DNA of 6,015 nucleotides, taken from positions 1-6,015 of the forward strand of contig CAJUAN010000060.1 in NCBI GenBank assembly GCA_910584715.1, written 5' to 3'. The stretch is from an uncultured Oscillospiraceae bacterium (GTDB lineage Bacteria > Bacillota > Clostridia > Oscillospirales > Ruminococcaceae). The position numbers were made by a program, and so were the translations under genes. This document shows positions 4,889-6,015 of this stretch, piece after piece (the first letter of the stretch is position 1; each line of letters begins with the position of its first letter). The notes beneath the pieces were generated by a model that was not told the DNA's origin, did no database searches, and saw nothing but the letters and a program-made list of their open reading frames with translations.

Positions 4889-5896
4889 TTAGTCTCCCCG
4901 TTTCTTTACCGGCATCATCAGATCGAGCGTTACTTCAAGCTCTGTTTCGGGAGCCCAGCCGTTATGGGCGTTGTATATCCAGTTAATGTGTTCTTCCAGA
5001 GAGCCGCCCATTATTTCCTCTGTACCGCGCCAGTCGAAATCGTACTTATCGCTGTCGTGTACCCATTTCCACAAATCGTTCCAGCGGGAAAATTCGGGAA
5101 AATGAATGTTAAGCGCGGCAAAAAGTCCGCCGTCAAAATGCTTTTTGGTAAGCGGCGCGGGAACTTCCATATCCTCGGGAATAGTTACCCACATTTCGTA
5201 GCCGTGCTCGTCGTTCGGGAGTATGCCGGGGTTGGGGTGGTTAAAGCCGAAATGTCTTGAATCGGGTTTTATTTCGTAAAGCTTTTTCTCGCGGATAAAT
5301 TTGGTCAGCTCGTCCCCAACGGTCTCCTCCGGGTCTTTGCCGATAACGTGGTTTGAAGCCACAGTAAAAGGCGGCAGCATTATGATACGGACGGGAAGCT
5401 GCTTTATCAGCGTCTCGTTTGCTTCATTCAGGTCGTTCACGGTGTTTTCTGTACTCACAGAACGTTCCTCCTTTAAAGTATTCTTTGAAAGGGAGAGCGT
5501 TTCGGAAAGCTCCACTATCTCCTTGTCCTCAAGCATATCAAAGCGTTCGGAGCTTTTTTCAAGCTTGTCCGCAAGACAGCGTATAATGTTCCGTATCACG
5601 TCCAGAGCGGATATCTCGCCGTCCAACTCGGCAATGCTTTTCCGCAGTATTTCAAGAGAGGCGGTGTACTCCGTGTCGTTAAGTATTACCGAAATATCCT
5701 TTAAGGAAAGACGCAGCTTACGCAGAATAACGATCTGCTGCAGACGTCTTACAGCAGTTTCGTCATAGGTGCGGTAGGCGTAGTCCTCCTTATAGGTCGG
5801 GGTGATCAGTCCCATTTTTTCGTAATGGCGGAGCATTCGGGGCGTTACACCAAAACTTTTTGATACCTGCGTTATCGTCATAGTAAGATTTTCCAT
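4889..5896 (-). CDS. MerR-family transcriptional regulator with GyrI-like effector-binding domain
   Basis: This 335-aa regulator has the MerR architecture. The N-terminal helix-turn-helix is ITQVSKSFGVTPRMLRHYEK (8-27), followed by the wing around YAYRTYDETAVRRL (39-52). A dimerisation coiled coil spans about 75-120 and a charged linker about 135-165. A C-terminal GyrI-like/AraC effector-binding domain (about 166-331) includes FGFNHPNP, YEMWVTIPEDMEVP and GGLFAALNI. Such proteins distort long-spacer promoters on binding a small hydrophobic or cationic ligand; BmrR and TipA relatives govern drug responses. Met at 5896 was chosen because AAAGGAGA lies 8 nt upstream and the helix-turn-helix begins at the usual distance. 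A start 13 codons upstream (5935) would overlap the promoter's -10 and spacer. The N-terminal motifs are intact, so the gene looks functional. The ligand is unknown. Confidence 0.92.
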   Translation of the reverse strand: MENLTMTITQVSKSFGVTPRMLRHYEKMGLITPTYKEDYAYRTYDETAVRRLQQIVILRKLRLSLKDISVILNDTEYTASLEILRKSIAELDGEISALDVIRNIIRCLADKLEKSSERFDMLEDKEIVELSETLSLSKNTLKEERSVSTENTVNDLNEANETLIKQLPVRIIMLPPFTVASNHVIGKDPEETVGDELTKFIREKKLYEIKPDSRHFGFNHPNPGILPNDEHGYEMWVTIPEDMEVPAPLTKKHFDGGLFAALNIHFPEFSRWNDLWKWVHDSDKYDFDWRGTEEIMGGSLEEHINWIYNAHNGWAPETELEVTLDLMMPVKKRGD

Positions 5897-5918
5897 GGCG
5901 TACTCTCCTTTCAATATT

Positions 5919-5949
5919 ATTATACAGTATGACACGGTGTTAAAGTCAA
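5919..5949 (-). promoter_or_regulatory. MerR-type autoregulated promoter with 19-bp spacer
   Basis: On the minus strand TTGACT (5949-5944) and TATAAT (5924-5919) are separated by 19 bp, longer than the usual 17 bp. The spacer contains the short dyad ACAC-C-GTGT. This layout is typical of promoters bound by MerR proteins, so self-regulation of the downstream gene is likely. Transcription would start near 5912, about 16 nt before the ATG. Confidence 0.7.
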
Positions 5950-5994
5950 GGGGTGATGCAATAAATTTTTGTTTAACTCACAAACAATGTTAAA

Positions 5995-6015
5995 CCTGCC
6001 AAAGATTAGCTGGTC
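5995..6015 (-). repeat. Inverted, truncated copy of the left flanking repeat
   Basis: These last 21 bases match the reverse complement of 125-145 at 18 positions; the innermost ten (TTAGCTGGTC, 6006-6015) are identical. The similarity runs into the window edge, so a second copy in opposite orientation probably continues beyond it. The preceding 5950-5994 is AT-rich and has no gene. Confidence 0.65.

Noticed and set aside
5301..5768. 155-aa plus-strand frame opposite the MerR gene
   Set aside because: A Ser/Arg/Phe-rich shadow of the regulator's coding strand, with no ribosome binding site.
1..6015. CRISPR array, insertion sequence transposase, phage genes or replication origin
   Set aside because: No regularly spaced repeats, transposase motifs, phage-type proteins or DnaA-box clusters were seen on either strand.

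Overview
The window looks like chromosomal DNA of a Gram-positive anaerobe of the Clostridia, most likely Ruminococcus or a close Oscillospiraceae relative. Several things point there. AGGAGG-type ribosome binding sites are strong throughout. The protein styles are clostridial: a DUF6809-like small protein, a MerR regulator with a GyrI-like effector domain, and a PhnB-like VOC protein. There is also a secreted GH5 plant-polysaccharide hydrolase anchored as a lipoprotein. Base composition is moderate, with GC-rich hairpin repeats between genes. The genus is an inference from these traits.

Layout. Positions 1-145 hold a GC-rich, multi-hairpin intergenic repeat. A sigma-A type promoter with a large palindrome over its -10 then drives a two-gene operon (255-1950): trimeric purine nucleoside phosphorylase and a membrane-anchored metallophosphoesterase, separated by one base. 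A DUF6809-like 89-aa gene (2211-1942, minus strand) converges on and overlaps the end of this operon. It is divergent from a 66-aa ribbon-helix-helix DNA-binding protein with a TTG start (2353-2553). The shared intergenic region carries two direct repeats 10 bp apart, which is the spacing expected of a ribbon-helix-helix operator. Next comes a GH5 lipoprotein glycoside hydrolase (2648-3802).

Positions 3803-4002 hold an extended -10 promoter and a strongly structured, roughly 115-nt 5' leader in front of a 59-aa protein of unknown function (4003-4182). An unassigned palindrome (4255-4279) lies upstream of a VOC/PhnB-like gene (4353-4739), which ends in a clear intrinsic terminator (4817-4852). 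Facing it is a MerR/GyrI-like regulator (5896-4889, minus strand) with a 19-bp-spacer promoter typical of MerR control. The final 21 bases (5995-6015) match positions 125-145 in inverted orientation at 18 of 21 positions, so the block appears to be bracketed by inverted copies of one repeat.

How the genes relate. The PNP-phosphoesterase pair is an operon by spacing. The GH5 enzyme is probably an independent sugar-foraging gene. The MerR gene is probably autoregulated and may also control the VOC gene, whose candidate promoter also has TTGACT and a 19-bp spacer. The most unusual element is the structured leader before the 59-aa gene. It has a long imperfect stem and a possible alternative pairing next to the start codon, and matches no riboswitch class I can recognise by eye.
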